Source: Thuidium tamariscinum (lineage: Eukaryota > Streptophyta > Bryopsida > Hypnales > Thuidiaceae). From it: a stretch of 64,000 bases of DNA. This document shows positions 11,724 through 23,727 of this stretch, in pieces. The stretch lies in NCBI GenBank assembly GCA_947034885.2, contig OX344753.2:23948347-24012346 (forward strand). The letters run 5' to 3'. The notes under the pieces are model-generated. The model was not told where the DNA came from, did no database searches, and saw only the letters and a program-made list of their open reading frames with translations. A program made the position numbers and the translations under genes. Every line of letters starts with the position of its first letter. Positions within the stretch are counted from its first letter, which is position 1.

Positions 11724-12186
11724 TTGCCCTTAATGGTGCCTTCTAATGAAATTGCAAATTCAATTATAGCTGGCAGAGTGACCCAATGAAACAGAGGGTA
11801 GGACTAAAGGAAAAACGCTGAAGTTTTTATTTTTCATATTTTTTACTTTTTTCAAATTCTGAATTCAGATTTTGAATCAGAGACCCCAAATTAGCTAGGA
11901 GGACTAGGAACATACCAAAAAACCCAACACAAATATAAACCCCAAACCCTTATCAGCCCCTAGTAAAATGAGATTTACCCCCAGTGGACCCACCTTTGAT
12001 GGTATGATTTAATGTTCTGTGGCAAGTTTGAGAAATTTTTATATGTCTACTCATATTTGAAGGAGGAATAGATATACAAACCACAAACAGATGATGCTCG
12101 AGCCTCTCATTGTTGTTTCAATGGGAGACTTTTCTCATCCATTTGGATGCTTGTGGCTTCATTTAATTCTTTAGCTACACAACTAA
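11724..12186. other. Unclassified DNA with a fragment of a dispersed repeat
   Basis: About 11795-11960 resembles 18700-18840 and 7225-7350 (GAATTCAGATTTTGAATCAG and CCCCAAATTAGCT blocks). No open frame with a recognisable product. Confidence 0.4.
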
Positions 12187-12573
12187 GAGCATCCCCATGC
12201 CTGCTCTTCAAAGGGCTCCAAATTGATTATATGGAGTGTTTGTCCTGTGAAACTGCCCCATGCCAGGCACTTCAAAGCAAATATTTACCCAGCAGAAACT
12301 TCAAAGTAACAACCACACTCTATTGTTGTGTTTCTTCAACTTGGCTCACTAAATCTCGATTTCTTCAATCTGGCACACTTTCACAGAATTTTCAGCCATT
12401 AGGAGCGTGGAGGCCCAACACTTGGCTTGACAGGTAGTTTTTTTACTTGGGGGATGTGTTTAGTGAGTCTATTTGGAGTGTTGGCATGGGGCATGAAGCA
12501 CTTTCACCAACCATGAGCCCATGTCAAAACTCATTTAACGCCCCTGTTTGAAGGTTGTGGCATGGGGATGCTC
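12187..12573. mobile_element. Tourist-like (PIF/Harbinger) miniature element, copy 1
   Basis: Begins GAGCATCCCCATGCCTGCTC and ends with the complement GGCATGGGGATGCTC. TAA precedes it (12184-12186), and TA at 12574-12575 follows where a second element has inserted. A three-base TWA duplication with such termini fits the PIF/Harbinger group. A better-preserved relative is at 18273-18609. The 96-codon open frame inside has no recognisable product. Confidence 0.75.
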
Positions 12574-12575
12574 TA

Positions 12576-12848
12576 AGGTAGGTACACCCAAAAGCGCCAC
12601 TTATTCATACTGAGCCTAGTTCCTGCTATGAATTAGTTCAAATTTTTATGTAGTCTTGTTGGCAAGTGAAAGCATGTTCCAACACACCAAAGAACGCAGG
12701 ATTTGGATATTGTATGCAAAAGTTATTAACAGTCAAAGTCTGTTTCTAAAAGCGCCATCTACAGTCTGGGTACATGACTGATTTCAAAAATGTATGTGCA
12801 CTGTAGATGGCGCTTTTAGGAACAGGGCGCTTTTGGGTGTACCCACCT
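12576..12848. mobile_element. 273-bp TA-targeting miniature transposon, copy 2
   Basis: Same length and termini as the copy in the Copia-1 LTR and highly similar throughout. TA flanks both sides (12574-12575, 12849-12850). It inserted into the extreme right edge of the neighbouring Tourist-like element, so it is the younger of the two. Confidence 0.9.
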
Positions 12849-13237
12849 TACAATGTTAATCCCAAAGCCCCTGTTATGAATTATGATTGTGAGATAATGA
12901 CTGAAGCATTGTTTACTTTGTTTCTATTACTCCTAATGTAGGTGTGGAACCACAATGTGATTTACTGTTTTTTGTAATTCCTTTGTTGCAAAGTTGAATA
13001 TATGAAAATATTTTATAATTTTTCACTTATTCAAATATTATGCAAATTTCATAACATGCTCTCCAATCATTCTTGTAAGGCTAAAAAAAAATAGCCTTGT
13101 TCCACATACTATGCTATGCTACTTGTAAGTTGAGGTCCTTTTTGAACTAGTTACTATTACTTTTGAATACATTATATGATCATTATACAAACAAGAGCAA
13201 CCTCTTTTAGAAATAAAAATGGTGCTAATGGTGGATT
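12849..13237. other. A/T-rich unclassified DNA
   Basis: No open frame of note, no inverted termini and no match seen to other parts of the window. Confidence 0.4.
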
Positions 13238-13686
13238 TTAACCCCTAAAAGATCAAAGTGCCTTTTTTTGCAACATAAAATTTTTGGGCAGGTATGTGTG
13301 ACTAGAGATTTCTATATTTTGGACCCAAACTTTAATAGAAGGTGAGGACAAGGAGTATTTTTAAGGCTCAACAATTTTCATAACTTTGGACTACATAGTT
13401 CAAAAAGTTATTGCATGATAATTTGTTTCTTTTTCAACTCAAGCAGATTAGAAAAAATCACTTTTTAAGAAATAGAAATTAGAAACTGGTTTTATAGATT
13501 CATATACACATGGAAAGCTTTGAATCATTCCATTTTGATAAACTAGTCAAAAGTTATGAAGAATTTTAGTTTGCGCATAGTTATGGATTTACTACTCTAA
13601 AATAAACTTTAAAGTCCTTTCTTTTACTCAATTTTCAATATTTTTGGAAAAAATTAAAAACATTAGGTGTAGATTGTTTATTACAA

Positions 13687-15263
13687 GAAGAATAGGCTGT
13701 ACTTAGAGTGGATAGTGTCAAAATGTTTTTTCTCGTGAAATTATCCATTAAATATAAGAAGGGGTAGACGTGTCATTTTTTATTTTTTTGTTAAATTTTT
13801 TAAAAGAGTTGTAAGAGCTTTAAAATTTTTTCTTTTTAATCATATTACCTACATTCATGTCAAACAAGTGCATTCCTTTAAGCCTATGCCATACATCATG
13901 TCATTAATGTTCTACAATATTGAAACACTATGTTTCGCTCCTTTGGATTTGCCCGTGCTATTTTCAGGGCATCTTTTTAAAAAAAAATTTGTAACGCTCT
14001 TGAGCTTGCAATATGTTCTGTTTTTATCCTTGTTGCAATCTTTCCCTCCTTGTGCTACTGCTTTAAGGATTTGTGAAAGGGGGTACCATGTCTGTAATGC
14101 CACAATATAGTATGTATGAAATGAACATCATTTAAGAACATGACAAATTCACATATACAACAATTAAGAAAATACTCATGTAAATGATGAATCATGATCA
14201 ATAGATAACTCAATGTGTGTGTATTATAAATGTTTTGTACTACAAACACTTTGAGAATATTCATAGCTTTGCAATTTCCTTAATCTCAACAAAATTTCAC
14301 AAACACATGTAGGAAACAAGAGTATTGGATAGAAAGTTATAGTTTGCTATAATGTCAAACATTTAAAATAAACCATCCAACTTAAATAAATCCTAAATTG
14401 TAATCGATCAAACTCTAAATAGAACTTGGATTGAATGCTTAGCAAGCAATACTAAATTCTTCATAATCAACATTAATCACAAAATCTCTAAGTAATTCAA
14501 CAAGATTTCAATAGTTCCCGTATTCTTTCACAATTGAGAACTATAAAAATTCCTCAAGAGTCGTGATGTAAGCTCACATTGACAACTCCATCTATCTGCA
14601 CAAATTGCACAAAATGCATGAATTTTCACAATTTCAAAACGGACCAACACCAAACTAGAATCAAATGAAGGACCTTGAAATTTTTGAGGTGGGAACTTCC
14701 ACTACCCTCAATGAATAAGCTACACATGGAAATGGTAAGTAAGAAAACTTGAAGATGTAAGCAAGCAAGCAATAAAAAAATTTCAATCTACATACACTAT
14801 TGTGCCATTCCATGTCGTGTCTAGTCACAATCTTGAACTGCTATGATTGTCTCTATCTCATTGACGCCCTTGGCAACAACCCTTTTTTTCCCCATCAGTG
14901 AAAAAATCTACAATTGAGATGGAGGGGATCCGTAACATTAGAAAAAATTTCAGCCCTACGGAAGGCCGTGAGTTTTGGATGCCTAGAACTACCCCGGTGT
15001 GCATTTAGAGAGGAAATGAACTGTTTTTTATATAATTTGATGTGGCACTATTTTTGCCATGTCAGCGTCATGTCATATTTCAGTATTTTTTAATATTTTT
15101 ATTTTTGAAAAAAAATTATTTTTCTGTAATTGCACTGCAGGTCGCCGAAAAATGAATTCCTAACGGCCTTCTGCAGGGTTCAGATTTCTTGTAATGTCCA
15201 TTGTTGGTATTTTATTTTCTAGAGGGAGGGAAATCCAAATTCATTCATCAATCACCATAGATA
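13687..15263. mobile_element. Unclassified 1577-bp insertion with 11-bp target duplication
   Basis: Defined by GTTTATTACAA at 13676-13686 and 15264-15274, present once in intact family A copies. The ends (GAAGAATAGGCTG and ACCATAGATA) are not inverted repeats, and there is no poly-A tail or TG...CA LTR structure. A duplication of 9-11 bases is usual for Mutator-like elements, some of which lack long terminal repeats, but a retroposed fragment is also possible. The interior holds short non-informative open frames and a fold-back at about 14947-15185. Confidence 0.65.
14947..15185. mobile_element. Fold-back element inside the 1.58-kb insertion
   Basis: CAGCCCTACGGAAGGCCG at the left is nearly complementary to CGGCCTTCTGCAGGG at the right. 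The core has the GATGTGGCA and TGCCATGTCA pair seen in family E fold-backs, so it may be a diverged relative. Confidence 0.5.
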
Positions 15264-15752
15264 GTTTATTACAACATTGAAACCGTTGAAATTGGAAATT
15301 TCCAATTTCATAAATAAATTCTTAACAATTTAGTATTTTCAATCATTCTCTATTTCTTTCTACTTATTATTTTTTTTCCTATTTGTTGTACAATTCCAAA
15401 TGATTTGAAAATTTTCAAGCATATAGCCAACTTGCCTTGAAAGAAGAATCCTAAAGAAGCACCACCGTTTTGAACATTTTTTCTTATAAATGTGAGCTTG
15501 TGTAGAGCAATTGTTGGATTTTTGTAGGGCCAAAAAATGATTTCGGTCAATTCAAACACTAATATCTTGTAATCCACATGGTAGAAATTTCTGAAATTTT
15601 TTCCCTTCCTCTCAAACTAGCACACTACAAGATCCAATGGTTATATAACTAGGCCTAAAAATGATTTTTTCCAAAAATTCGGTACTTGTGTTAGAAATGA
15701 CAATTTTGGAGCATTTTTGGTGGAAACATAATCAAGGAACTTTAGGGGTTAA

Positions 15753-16002
15753 TTGAAGACCTACAACCTTAACTTTCAACTCTAAGCTCATGTTGAGTTG
15801 TCGTATATTTCAAATCCTTCTACTATATTCATTATATTAGAACACAATAAAACATAATTGAGACCTAGGATAGGAGTTGCAATTGGATTTTGAAAACTAA
15901 AACCATGGGTTTACAATTGCGGCTTGAAAATCAAACTAGAGTTTTGCAATTGGGTCCAAAAGTAGATTGGGGCACTTTGGTTGCATTTTCCTCCCTTCTC
16001 TT
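15753..16002. other. Short unclassified spacer between two family A copies
   Basis: A/T-rich, no feature recognised. Confidence 0.4.
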
Positions 16003-16932
16003 TTAACCCATTAAAGACTAGTTTGCTAAATTTGGCAACATAGCAATTTTGGGCAAATATGTGTAAGTAGAGATTTCCATATTTTTGGCCCAAATTTTAA
16101 TAGAATGTGGAGGAGAGGAATATCTTTACTAAAAATCAAGACATTTGAAAATATGAGTAAAAAATTATGGCCTAATATGGGTTCCCCCCCCCCCCCCCTA
16201 AATGGGAAGTTTTGGCAGATTGAAAAAAATCACTTTTTTCAAAAATAAAAATTTGAAATTGGTTTTCTTTGTTTATATTTGTGAAGAAATATTTGAATCA
16301 TTTCATTTTGATTAATGAGTCAAAAGTTATGAGGAGTTTTTTTTTGTGGGCAATTATATATTCACTATCCTAAAATAAACTTTGAAGTCCTTTATTTTAC
16401 TCAATTTTCAATATTTAAAAAATAAATACAAATCCTAGGATGTAAATTGTTTATTACAACATTGCAATAATTGGGATTGGCATTTTTAAACTCCTTAAAG
16501 AAATTCTTCACAATTTTGTATCTTGAATCATTTGCTACTTTTTTCTATTTACTATTTTTTTCCTCTATGTTGTACAATTCCAAATGATTTGAATATTTTT
16601 GAGCATGTAGCCAACTTGCATTTGAAGAATGAATTTGAAAAGTAACCACCATTTTGAACATTTTTTCATACAAATGTGACCTTGTAAAGTACATCTGCTC
16701 AAAGGTTTGCAAGGATAAAAAAAAGATTTTATCAATTCAGACGCTAATATCTTACAATCTACATGGTAAAAAACTTTGAAATTGTTTACACATATTATCA
16801 AATCAATTCACTACAAAATCCTATGGTTACAAATCTCAAAAGTATTCTCTAAGAAAATTAGTACTGGTAATAGTAACCACAATTTTGGAGTGTTTGGGGG
16901 TGAAGATGTAGTCAAAAACCTTAAGGGGTTAA
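16003..16932 (-). mobile_element. TTAA-family A repeat, copy A3 (930 bp, uninterrupted)
   Basis: Starts TTAACCCATTAAAG and ends CCTTAAGGGGTTAA, so TTAA stands at both edges (16003-16006, 16929-16932). The length agrees with copies A6 and A7. A run of about 13 C is embedded at about 16185-16198. No open frame with a product; consistent with a non-autonomous DNA transposon. Confidence 0.85.
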
Positions 16933-17293
16933 GGTAGCAATACCCATAACCATTAGTATATCCAATATTTGACAATAGAGTTCTCATGAAGTGTCTCTAA
17001 GAGTACTTGGAAACCATCACCATGCTTATTTGTGGTTGATAGGCTTTGATTTTTTTAGATTTTGAGGTGAGAATCAAGGTAGATCCACTAGAGTGTTGTT
17101 TAGGGTGCCCTAGGGAGTTCTATTTTGAAATTTCCCTTCATAGTAATTAGATACCTTATTCTATTTGTATATTTTAAAATTTTTTTAATTCATGATTTTC
17201 AATTGCAAATCCTCAAAAATTGGTTTTCTAGAAAAAAAACTGCCTCCAACTCTATTGAATTGCTTATTTTTTACAGTTATGGATCTTCCTTAT
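16931..17293. mobile_element. Miniature transposon family G, copy 2
   Basis: Begins AAGGTAGCAATACCCATAAC immediately at the edge of copy A3 and ends near ACAGTTATGGATCTTCCTTA, an imperfect complement. The interior matches 10230-10582 in opposite orientation. The exact edge is shared with the TTAA of the neighbour and is uncertain by a few bases. Confidence 0.65.
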
Positions 17294-18003
17294 TAAGGGA
17301 AGAGGCTCCAGAACCGCTCAGGCCCTAAAACCGCTCACCTTCTGAAATGTATATTTCTGGTACATGATGCTTTTTGATCTTCACAATAATGTACAAACAG
17401 TGAACATTTGAGGGGGTGCGTGGTTTTGGAGCCCTATGCCATATTGACTTCAGAAATTCATAACTACCTCTACAGAGCTCCAAAAAATATGAAACGACTT
17501 GGGTTAGACGCCTATTCAAGCTGTCTTTCAAGAAAAATTCACAGAAAAATACTTCGAGATGTGTGACCTGCCCAAAATTCTGTTCCAGCCCTTAGATGGT
17601 CGGTTTATGGATCTCCCTTATTATCTTCGCCTCCTCCCTTCCCTTGTGCAAACAGAGAAGCACTGGGGGGTTGGATCAGTTTCCACGTCTCCGCCTGATC
17701 CCAGGAGATGGCACGGACACATGGTATGCCAGCTCCCCATGACCCAACCCAACCTAACCCTAAGTTAACCCAAGCTGAGCTTTACCAAGAGTGGAAGTGA
17801 AGCAACTGAACGGCCCTGCGGGGAGTCAGCTGCCGTTGGGTTCGCATGATCACTCTCCCGTCATGTGCTGGGAAGCTGAGGCGAGGCCTGGTACTGAACT
17901 CACAGCTTGCCTGCCATGGGGAGGGGGCTGGCAAAGGGGCCAGGGACTCTGTGTTCAGGATCTTTGCGCAAGCAGAAAGCAAAGGGTGAAGCTATTTAGG
18001 TAG
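17294..18003. other. G/C-richer unclassified DNA
   Basis: Less A/T-rich than its surroundings, especially 17620-18000, with several short open frames on both strands (60-70 codons). None shows a domain, signal peptide or conserved motif. It may be a degraded gene or gene fragment, but nothing supports a specific call. Confidence 0.4.
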
Positions 18004-18269
18004 GAGGCATCCCCACCAGGCTGTTCCCTTTCCCTATCCCTATCTAAGCTTGGGACGTCATATGGGGATGAGACCTCGCCGCTCCTCGCGAGTTCCCTAA
18101 ATGAGCCTCTGGATAGGGAATTGGAGCAAAGTTTTACAGAAAACCTGTATAATTTAGAGACACAGGTTGTGTGTAAAGGTTGGTGCGGTGAGATTCCTGT
18201 ATCTCTATCTGCATGCGAGGTCCTCTCCCTAAACTTTTAGGGATAGGGAACTCACTGGTGGGGATGCTC
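18004..18269. mobile_element. Tourist-like miniature element (CATCCCCACCAG termini)
   Basis: GAGGCATCCCCACCAG at the left and CTGGTGGGGATGCTC at the right are inverted repeats. The right edge is followed by TTA shared with the next element. A relative of the GAGCATCCCC group by its termini, with unrelated interior. Confidence 0.6.
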
Positions 18270-18272
18270 TTA

Positions 18273-18609
18273 GAGCATCCCCATGCCTGCTCTTCAAAGC
18301 CACACTTTAAACATTTTGGACCACTCACTACAAGAGAAAGGGGTGTTTTAAGTAGTGTCTTAGACATCACGTCTTTTAAGTAATGTCTTTTAAGTAAGGT
18401 TTTAAGTAAGATTTTACTAAAAAGATTGTCTTTTTAGTAAAATCTTACTTAAAACCTTACTTAAAAGACATTACTTAAAAGACATGATGTTTAGGACACT
18501 ACTTAAAACACCCCTTTCTCTTGTAGTGACTGATCTTCCTTGTCCAAGGAAAATCAATGGTTCAGAATGTTTAAAGTGTGGTATTTGAAGAGCAGGCATG
18601 GGGATGCTC
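18273..18609. mobile_element. Tourist-like (PIF/Harbinger) miniature element, copy 2
   Basis: Inverted termini of about 45 bases starting GAGCATCCCCATGCCTGCTC, flanked by TTA on both sides (18270-18272, 18610-18612). It is interrupted by a CACTA-type hairpin at 18326-18538. Removing the hairpin leaves a small element of little more than its two arms. Confidence 0.88.
18326..18538. mobile_element. CACTA-type hairpin miniature element, copy 1 (213 bp)
   Basis: Starts CACTACAAGAGAAAGGGGTG and ends with the exact complement finishing TTGTAGTG. Nearly the whole element is one long stem. Flanked by ACT on both sides (18323-18325, 18539-18541), the three-base duplication typical of the CACTA (En/Spm) superfamily. 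Close copies at 20541-20743 and 25367-25578. Confidence 0.95.
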
Positions 18610-18639
18610 TTAGGGTATGTCCACACTAACTGTTAGTAA

Positions 18640-18935
18640 ATATTTTGGTGTTATTACTAGGGTTTGGTTTGATGTGGTGAGCCTCTTTCGGGGAGGACTT
18701 TAAATCCTCCATTCAAACTGGGTCCGACAAGGGTAAATTTTTTTATTTTTTGGAAATAGTTACTTTTGCAAATTCTGAATTCATACTTGTAATCAAGGAC
18801 CCCAAATTAGCTACGGAGGTGTTTCGAACACACCTAGACACAACCCAAAAATAGGGGGCTTTTTTACTTTCACCCATAATGAAACCTGAAATTACAGTGT
18901 AGGGCCTAATTTGAATGGAGGATTTAGGGTCTTAC
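18640..18935. repeat. Probable decayed fold-back repeat
   Basis: AGGACTTTAAATCCTCCATTCAA in part reappears inverted as TTTGAATGGAGGATTTAGG near 18910-18930. The middle contains the ACCCCAAATTAGCT block found near 7240 and 11890. Edges were not defined. Confidence 0.45.
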
Positions 18936-20119
18936 TTCTTTCGGGGCAGGATTAGGATGTAGGTAGAAATTGCTTTTATTTTGCCTTAAATTGATTTTTT
19001 CCCCATCCTTGCACACCCTCTTGCAATGTCGGCCAACAAGAATCTCCCAAAAGTTGTCAAAGTAGAATAGAATCCAATGAAGTGGCTTTTGTGCCACATA
19101 TTTCATTTGTTGACCCACTTTCTCATTTGAGCTTCTTGGCCAATCTTGTGTAGAAGTAGGAGAGGAGAGAAGCTCTTTATACTAGTGGGATAGTGGTAGG
19201 TGAAACAAACCACGTAGGATATGTGAATTAGGACAAAGAAGAGCTCCACCACTCATGGTTAAGTGAAAATGTAGGAACTGTGATAAAAGTCAAATTTTAG
19301 ACCTCATTTAGACATAGTAAAATATTATTTTTCAAATAAATTTGAACTACAAAAAGTTGTGTAATCAAGTCAACTTTTATACCCAAAAATCTGTTTGAGA
19401 TACTCCATCTAAAAGTTATGGACAAATTTTAGAGAGAGTGTTTGAAATTGTTCAAAAAATTCTCCCTTCTACACACCCTGTAGAATTTTGTCCATAACTC
19501 TTACATAAGGCTCCAAAATCCCAAGTGGATTTTGGAAGATAAAAATTAGCTCAATTCTCCAACTTGTTGTAATTCAATTTTTTTTACAAATGGAGCTATT
19601 ACATTATGCCCAAATGAAGTCCAAAATTCAACTTTGAACATAATTCTTGCATTTTCACTTAACCATTAGTAGTTGCATTTAATGTGAAAAAAATGAAAAG
19701 TATTTAAAACAGTACAATCCTAGTAATCTCTACTTGAGTAAGTGAACCCAATTATGATCCTTTTCTTAAGTTGATAGTCTTTACAAATTCCTATCTAATA
19801 TGTACAATACTGTTGTAAGAATACTAATTTCTTAGCATTTTGAATTTTTTTCATTCATTCATTGCCTACAAAAATGCATTTTAGGATATTTGAGAGTACT
19901 TTATTGACTTCTACTAATATCCTATAAGATATTGGTAGTTCCTATAGAATGTGCAATTGCATATTTTGTCACATATAAGTATAACTACTTTATGAGAATC
20001 TATGTAATGATGTTTTTATTGTCAAACCTCGATTGCAAATACTTGTTTCACATGTATGTGAATTGCATAAGTTTTGTCAATCACAACAAATAATTCAAAC
20101 AATGAAATAAAAATTGTAT
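18936..20119. other. A/T-rich DNA with a decayed fold-back (about 19285-19655)
   Basis: About 19285-19655 has the layout of the palindrome at 50261-50610: arms containing AAAAGTTATGGACAAATTTTAG and a later TTTTGTCCATAACTC, with a central unpaired part. It is strongly diverged. The rest shows nothing recognisable. Confidence 0.45.
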
Positions 20120-20329
20120 TTTTCAAGTATTTTTCAAGTTAGGTGTTTTTTAATTGATTTAACAAACACTAATCATTGAAGATATTAGAATCTTTATATA
20201 AATATTTTCTAATCATCAATTTCAACATTCAGAAGGGTGAAAAAATGCAAGGGTGGGAGTATTGTTTTGAAGAATAAGAGAGGCCATATTGTAATAAGAA
20301 CTTAAAGAAGTTATCAAATCCAAAAGATT

Positions 20330-20540
20330 TCAAACTTAGGAAAAAAAGGATTTTAACACTATCAAGAAAAAAATTTATTGTAAGAAATTGAAACATGTTA
20401 TTAGGGATTGTAGAATCTAAATAGTTGTTGAAAAAATAATTAAACAAACAAATATTGTTACCAAACCTCATAGATTGCATGTGGTTGCTTTGACAATAAA
20501 GGAAGAATCTATCTCCACATGGTCTATAGATTCAAGAGCT
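20330..20540 (+). pseudogene. Copia-2 gag end and protease start
   Basis: Translation shows a zinc knuckle remnant (YCKKLKHVIRDC) followed by the start of the aspartic protease (STWSIDSRA, where relatives have WIIDSGA). The protease is cut right after this motif by a CACTA-type hairpin at 20541. After the hairpin, about 20747-20830 may continue the domain (YTMHVLQK), but similarity is lost quickly. Confidence 0.75.
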
Positions 20541-20743
20541 CACTACAAGAGAAAGGGGTGTTTTAAGTAGTGTCCTAGACATCACGTCTTTTAAGTAATG
20601 TCTTTTAAGTAAGGTTTTAAGTAAAATTTTACTGAAAAGACTGTCTTTTTAGTAAAATTTTACTTAAAACCTTACTTAAAAGACATTACTTAAAAGACGT
20701 GATGTCTAGGACACTACTTAAAACACCCCTTTCTCTTGTAGTG
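20541..20743. mobile_element. CACTA-type hairpin miniature element, copy 2 (203 bp)
   Basis: Same termini and stem as the copy at 18326. Flanked by GCT on both sides (20538-20540, 20744-20746). Inserted into the Copia-2 protease region. Confidence 0.95.
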
Positions 20744-21148
20744 GCTACACAATGCATGTGTTACAAAAGACGGATACTTTTAGAAATTACAAGCATTGTG
20801 AAAATCAACAAGTTGTGTAAGGGAGGCAACCCATTTCCAATCAAATAAGCAATTGAATATACCAAGAGTATGGATATATTGAGGAGAAAAATTCCCCTAT
20901 ATACTGAAATACATTTGAAAAGGATTCTTTATTTTTTCAAAATTTTATTTCCCAAAACAAAATTATCATGAATTTTTTAGGTGAAGATTCTATTCATCTC
21001 ATACTAGTGATATAGGTCATCCTATTTCCAACCAAGGACAAGTTGTAAAACCAAGAGTATTTCCTAACTATGGTAGAAAAATTGACGCAACAATCAAAAG
21101 TGTTTTATTGCCATGTGCCACCTTACCAAACATAAGTACCATTCCTAA

Positions 21149-22035
21149 TTAACCTCTAAAAGCCCATTGTTCCCTTGGGGGACAATTTGGAGTTTGGGTA
21201 GGTTTTCATGACCTCAATTTTTAGTTAAACTTTTTGAAACTTTATCACAAGATAGGAGAACTAATTATCTTTCTCGGAATATAATTTTTTATTTCAATTG
21301 GTGTCTGAGAGCCAAAGCCAAAATTTTAACTTGGCGGGTAGAAAAATAAATCCACAAAAATTTGAATTTTGAATTTGAATTTTTTTAATCCTATAGATTA
21401 TATTTTTGCCTACGTGGGAATTTTTGATTTATTCCATTTGGATTAGTTATGTGAAAGTTATGAACAATCTTGTTTTTTGAGCAGTTTGAGCATCTTTTTG
21501 AAAAAATAACTTATAGAATTCATTTCTGAATGCAATTTTCACATTTTTTCCAAAAAACATTCTTGACAAGGTAAAATTTTCATACTAGAACAATCTCACC
21601 ATTGTGATTATTGTGTTTTAATTCCATATTAGAGTTACTAATAATTTTATTTTTCTTTCAATCTTTGATCTACCTCTACTTAAATTTTTTTTAAAGAATG
21701 AAAATCAAGCATTTAAAAAAATAAAATTCCTAGACTTCCAACTCAATTCTTAAACACAATTTTTTTTAATTTCAAAGTCCATAGTGCAAAAAAATTCAAC
21801 AAATGGCAATCAAAGTCATCTAAAATGGTAGGAGAGTGTTTTAAAAAACTATGTTTTTTTAACTTTGAATGCTCATATCTTCCAATCTATACAATCAAAC
21901 TTCATGAAATTTTTACCACATGATCTCAAGCAAACAAAGTACAAGATTCTATAGTTAGATTTGATAAAAAAAACACTTTTTTTTGTTCTTCTGGATGAAC
22001 GCAACAAAAAAAGCAATTTTGAATGGTTTTAATAT
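21149..22035 (+). mobile_element. TTAA-family B repeat, copy B1 (3' end missing)
   Basis: Begins TTAACCTCTAAAAGCCCATT and continues with a hairpin TTGTTCCCTTGGGGGACAA and the family B interior seen at 54370-55278. It ends abruptly near 22035, where complete copies would continue to CCTTTARGGGTTAA. Inserted within Copia-2. Confidence 0.8.
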
Positions 22036-22119
22036 GCATAAGAACTAGTCCCAATTAGACCACCTTATGCTAATAGAATGGGAGGGTGATCTAGAATGGG
22101 TTTCTTCCTCTACTTAGAA

Positions 22120-22440
22120 GAAAACTTGACATTTTATAAAATTCAAGGACAAGGCAATGTTACAATAAGACTTTTAAGTGATATAGAGAAAATCATACCT
22201 GATGTACTTTACATCCCTAGTCACTTGCTAATAATTTATTTTTAGCTAAAGAATTAGATAGAGCTGGGGGAGAAATTCAAATAAAGTTAGGGACTTAGAC
22301 ATCATTCAATAAATTAGGACATATAATTGCCAAATGCAAATTACATGATGACTTGTATAAATTAGGTGATACTATAATTCTTAATCAAAAAATAGTTGCT
22401 CTACCAACCACTACAAACTCACATAAAGTTGAGTTCTTAA
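22120..22440 (+). pseudogene. Copia-2 protease end and pre-integrase fragment
   Basis: Translated motifs include IQGQGNVTIRLLSDI and DVLYIPSHLL, matching the region after the protease in copia polyproteins, followed by HIIAKCKLHDDLYKL of the pre-integrase segment. Frame changes and a stop interrupt it. Confidence 0.75.
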
Positions 22441-22559
22441 ACAATGTCATATAAATCAAAAGAGACTAAACAAATTCAGTTAGTATCAAAAGAAATTGAT
22501 AAGTTTTCTACACAAGAGATATTTTCTTATAAACCTTGTATTGAAGGAAAACAATACTA

Positions 22560-22955
22560 GTCCAATGCAATCAAGGACACATGTAGGTTTCAAATATTTC
22601 ATTACATTTATAGATGACTTATTGAGATATTCTTACCTTTGCCGAATGAGACAATAATCTAAAAGACTAAAACCCTTAACAAATTTGTACATTATAAATT
22701 TTTTATAGAAAAAAATAAATCAAAGAATTAAAATATTAAGGTCTAATTGTAGAAGATAATATGACTTTTAAGAATTTGATACTAACAAATCCACATTCTA
22801 TTGAAGAAATATTTCTTGGATTTAATGAAGAATCCAAAGCTTATTGTATAATAAATACTTGTAGTCAAAAGATTATTGTCTCAAGATGTTATATTCAATC
22901 AAAATACTCAAGATACCAATATATAGAAAGACAAACAAGAATTAGTAGATTTTAA
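22560..22955 (+). pseudogene. Copia-2 integrase fragments
   Basis: THVGFKYFITFIDDLLRYSY (22578 onward) matches the integrase segment containing the first catalytic aspartate. EEIFLGFNEESKAYCIINTC and KIIVSRCYI (22800-22910) match the C-terminal integrase extension of copia elements. The middle of the integrase, including the remaining catalytic residues, is deleted. Confidence 0.8.
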
Positions 22956-23349
22956 TTTACTTCAAAGTCTTGCTATTCGTAATAATATACTATTATGTAT
23001 ATTTTCAAATGTACAATCAAATGACTCAATTGAACAACTAATTCAATAAGAACCACCAAGCCAAAGTGGTATAATAAATTCACAATCAAAATAATATTTG
23101 ACCTTCTATGATGATTTAAGTGAGGTATTTTCAGAACTTTCATTAGAAAGTAATAGATCAGATTTACTTCATGATGAGCTAAGAGTCACCTTCAATATCA
23201 ACATTCAAAGTTCCCTTCCAAGATCTTCTTGACCTTCAAGAAAATTCAACCATGGAAACGATTATTTGAATGAATTCAATGTAGGCCTCCATCTAAAAGA
23301 CTTTGTCCTTATCATCAAAGAAAACATCAAGCTAATGTAGCACTTCATT

Positions 23350-23727
23350 ACAAGCCCCCAAATACTTAACAAAAAGCTTTAGAAATAAAATATGCCAGAG
23401 AATGGCAATTTTGTTAGTGCAAAATTTAATTCATTATTAAAGAATAAAACTTGAAAATTAACCCCACTTCTTCCAAAAAGAATACCAATCAACTATAAGT
23501 GGGTTTTCAAAATCAAAATCCATGCCGATGGCTGAACAAATAAATATAAGGCTAGACTTGTGGCTAGGGGTTTCACTCAAATAAAAGGGGTAAATTATAC
23601 AAAAACATTTTTTCCAATTGTTACACTCAATTCTACTATATTATTATTAGCATTAGCAACACAATATAATCTAGACATACATCAATTAGATGTGAAAACA
23701 ACCTTATTATATAGCAACATTAGATGG
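23350..23727 (+). pseudogene. Copia-2 reverse transcriptase, N-terminal part
   Basis: KYAREW and INYKWVFKIKIHADG in one frame are followed by YKARLVARGFTQIKGVNYTK and LDIHQLDVKTTLLYSNI, the start of the copia RT. A family E fold-back begins at about 23728. Confidence 0.88.

Larger units (their letters stand above)
13238..15752 (-). mobile_element. TTAA-family A repeat, copy A2, split by a 1.58-kb insertion
   Basis: The left part (13238-13686) starts TTAACCCCTAAAAG and the right part (15264-15752) ends CTTTAGGGGTTAA. Joined at GTTTATTACAA they give one family A element colinear with the uninterrupted copy at 16003-16932, both in reverse orientation. The 11-base GTTTATTACAA occurs on both sides of the insert and once in intact copies, so it is the target duplication of the insert. 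Confidence 0.85.
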
